A stretch of 64,000 nt of DNA. Origin: Saccharomycopsis crataegensis. Taxonomy: Eukaryota > Ascomycota > Saccharomycetes > Ascoideales > Saccharomycopsidaceae. Shown piece after piece: positions 63,550-64,000 of this stretch (positions are counted from its first letter, which is position 1; the number at the start of each line of letters is the position of its first letter). The notes under the pieces are model-generated. The model was given only the letters and a program-made list of their open reading frames with translations, made no database searches and was not told the DNA's origin. The stretch lies in assembly GCF_037102585.1 (NCBI RefSeq), contig NW_027043819.1, positions 930,001-994,000 of the forward strand, read 5' to 3'. A program made the translations under genes and the position numbers.

Positions 63550-64000
63550 ATGACGGCCACACAATCACTAACACGTCCTTGTAGGACCCTCCACTTGCTA
63601 AACGAGGACGTTGGCAAGATCATCGCCACTTACAATGCCAGAAAGTCCTTGATCGAGCTATTGAAAGACGCCCTCAGCTACATGAAGAAGGTGAGCAGCA
63701 GATTATCCGTGATATTTGATATTCATAACAATATACTAACATATTTTAGTACGACGAGATCATCTCCCAGCAAGATTCACGAAGTTATGAAGCAGCTTAT
63801 ATCAATTTCATGGTGCTTATAACCTTGGTCTCCACGATTATCCCCAATAATCCCCAGTTTAAACACGACATTCTCCACCCTTCGGGTAAAAGCTCCAAAA
63901 AAGACTCTTATGATATCCTCAAGAGTAAAGTGGTGGGTGACAAGAGTATTGACAAGGTGAAGAACTTTATCAAAGAACACAGTAAATTGACCAATCTAGA
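63550..64000 (+). CDS. DOA4: DOA4/UBP-like N terminus, one intron (3' end outside window)
   Basis: Exon 1 63550-63690 (47 codons), exon 2 from 63750 and still open at 64000. The joined product starts MTATQSLTRPCRTLHLLNED, and continues through LIELLKDALSYMKK into YDEIISQQDSRSYEAAYINF. It then has a helical block and a NFIKEHSKLTNL end. The helical pattern and the KVKNFIK block resemble the N-terminal region of the ubiquitin hydrolase Doa4 (KIKSFIKSSIKQTKL in my memory of that protein). The rhodanese and catalytic UBP domains would lie beyond the window, so the name is tentative. Confidence 0.6.
63691..63749 (+). other. Intron in DOA4-like gene (59 nt)
   Basis: Donor GTGAGC, branch point TACTAAC (63734-63740), acceptor TAG, phase 0. 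Confidence 0.85.

Overview
The window is chromosomal DNA of a budding yeast (Saccharomycotina). It is AT-rich, with compact and mostly intronless genes. Two introns carry a perfect TACTAAC branch point. The gene set is typically yeast: ADP1, DUG1, a HOF1-type F-BAR gene, RIM9, PFF1, AIF1, DIS3, GCN20, MRPS17, REG1, GPI19, APE1/LAP4, UBX2, AIM11, DBR1 and a DOA4-like gene. CTG codons are scarce, and where the protein position can be judged they sit at serine-like rather than leucine sites (DIS3, RIM9, LRR and homeodomain genes). This points to a CUG-Ser clade yeast; I cannot name the species.

Layout. 0-8 kb holds the ADP1 3' end and a convergent pair of unrecognised homeodomain genes (family members A and B). 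8-16 kb holds DUG1, the F-BAR gene and a Dal5-type MFS permease. 16-24 kb has a long gene-free stretch, a broken LRR gene and two tandem members of the homeodomain family (C and D). 24-36 kb holds RIM9, PFF1, a MITE-like foldback element, AIF1 and DIS3. 36-42 kb is an odd accessory patch: a kinase-like gene, a 194-bp direct copy of that gene's 3' end, and adjoining decayed pieces of SIN3 and ATG4. 42-64 kb is ordinary housekeeping territory, plus a truncated AMP-ligase-like pseudoenzyme gene.

Most notable content. Four paralogues (A 1888-4629, B 4853-6376, C 20649-22070, D 22459-24003) share an N-terminal 'AIHG' plus CxxC module, a second Cys cluster, a 'KF(F/L)APW' block, a low-complexity linker and a C-terminal TALE-like homeodomain. 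All four lack the normally invariant recognition-helix Asn. I do not recognise this family; it is the best candidate here for an undescribed system. Other points of interest are the relic mosaic at 40.4-41.6 kb, the foldback element whose arms are built from 22-24-bp subrepeats, and the probable CUG reassignment.

The genes are mostly independent cellular functions rather than one pathway. GCN20/MRPS17, GPI19/APE1, DUG1/F-BAR, DBR1/DOA4 and PFF1/AIF1 are divergent pairs with shared intergenic promoter regions. Several intergenic stretches above 300 bp hold nothing recognisable and are listed as such.
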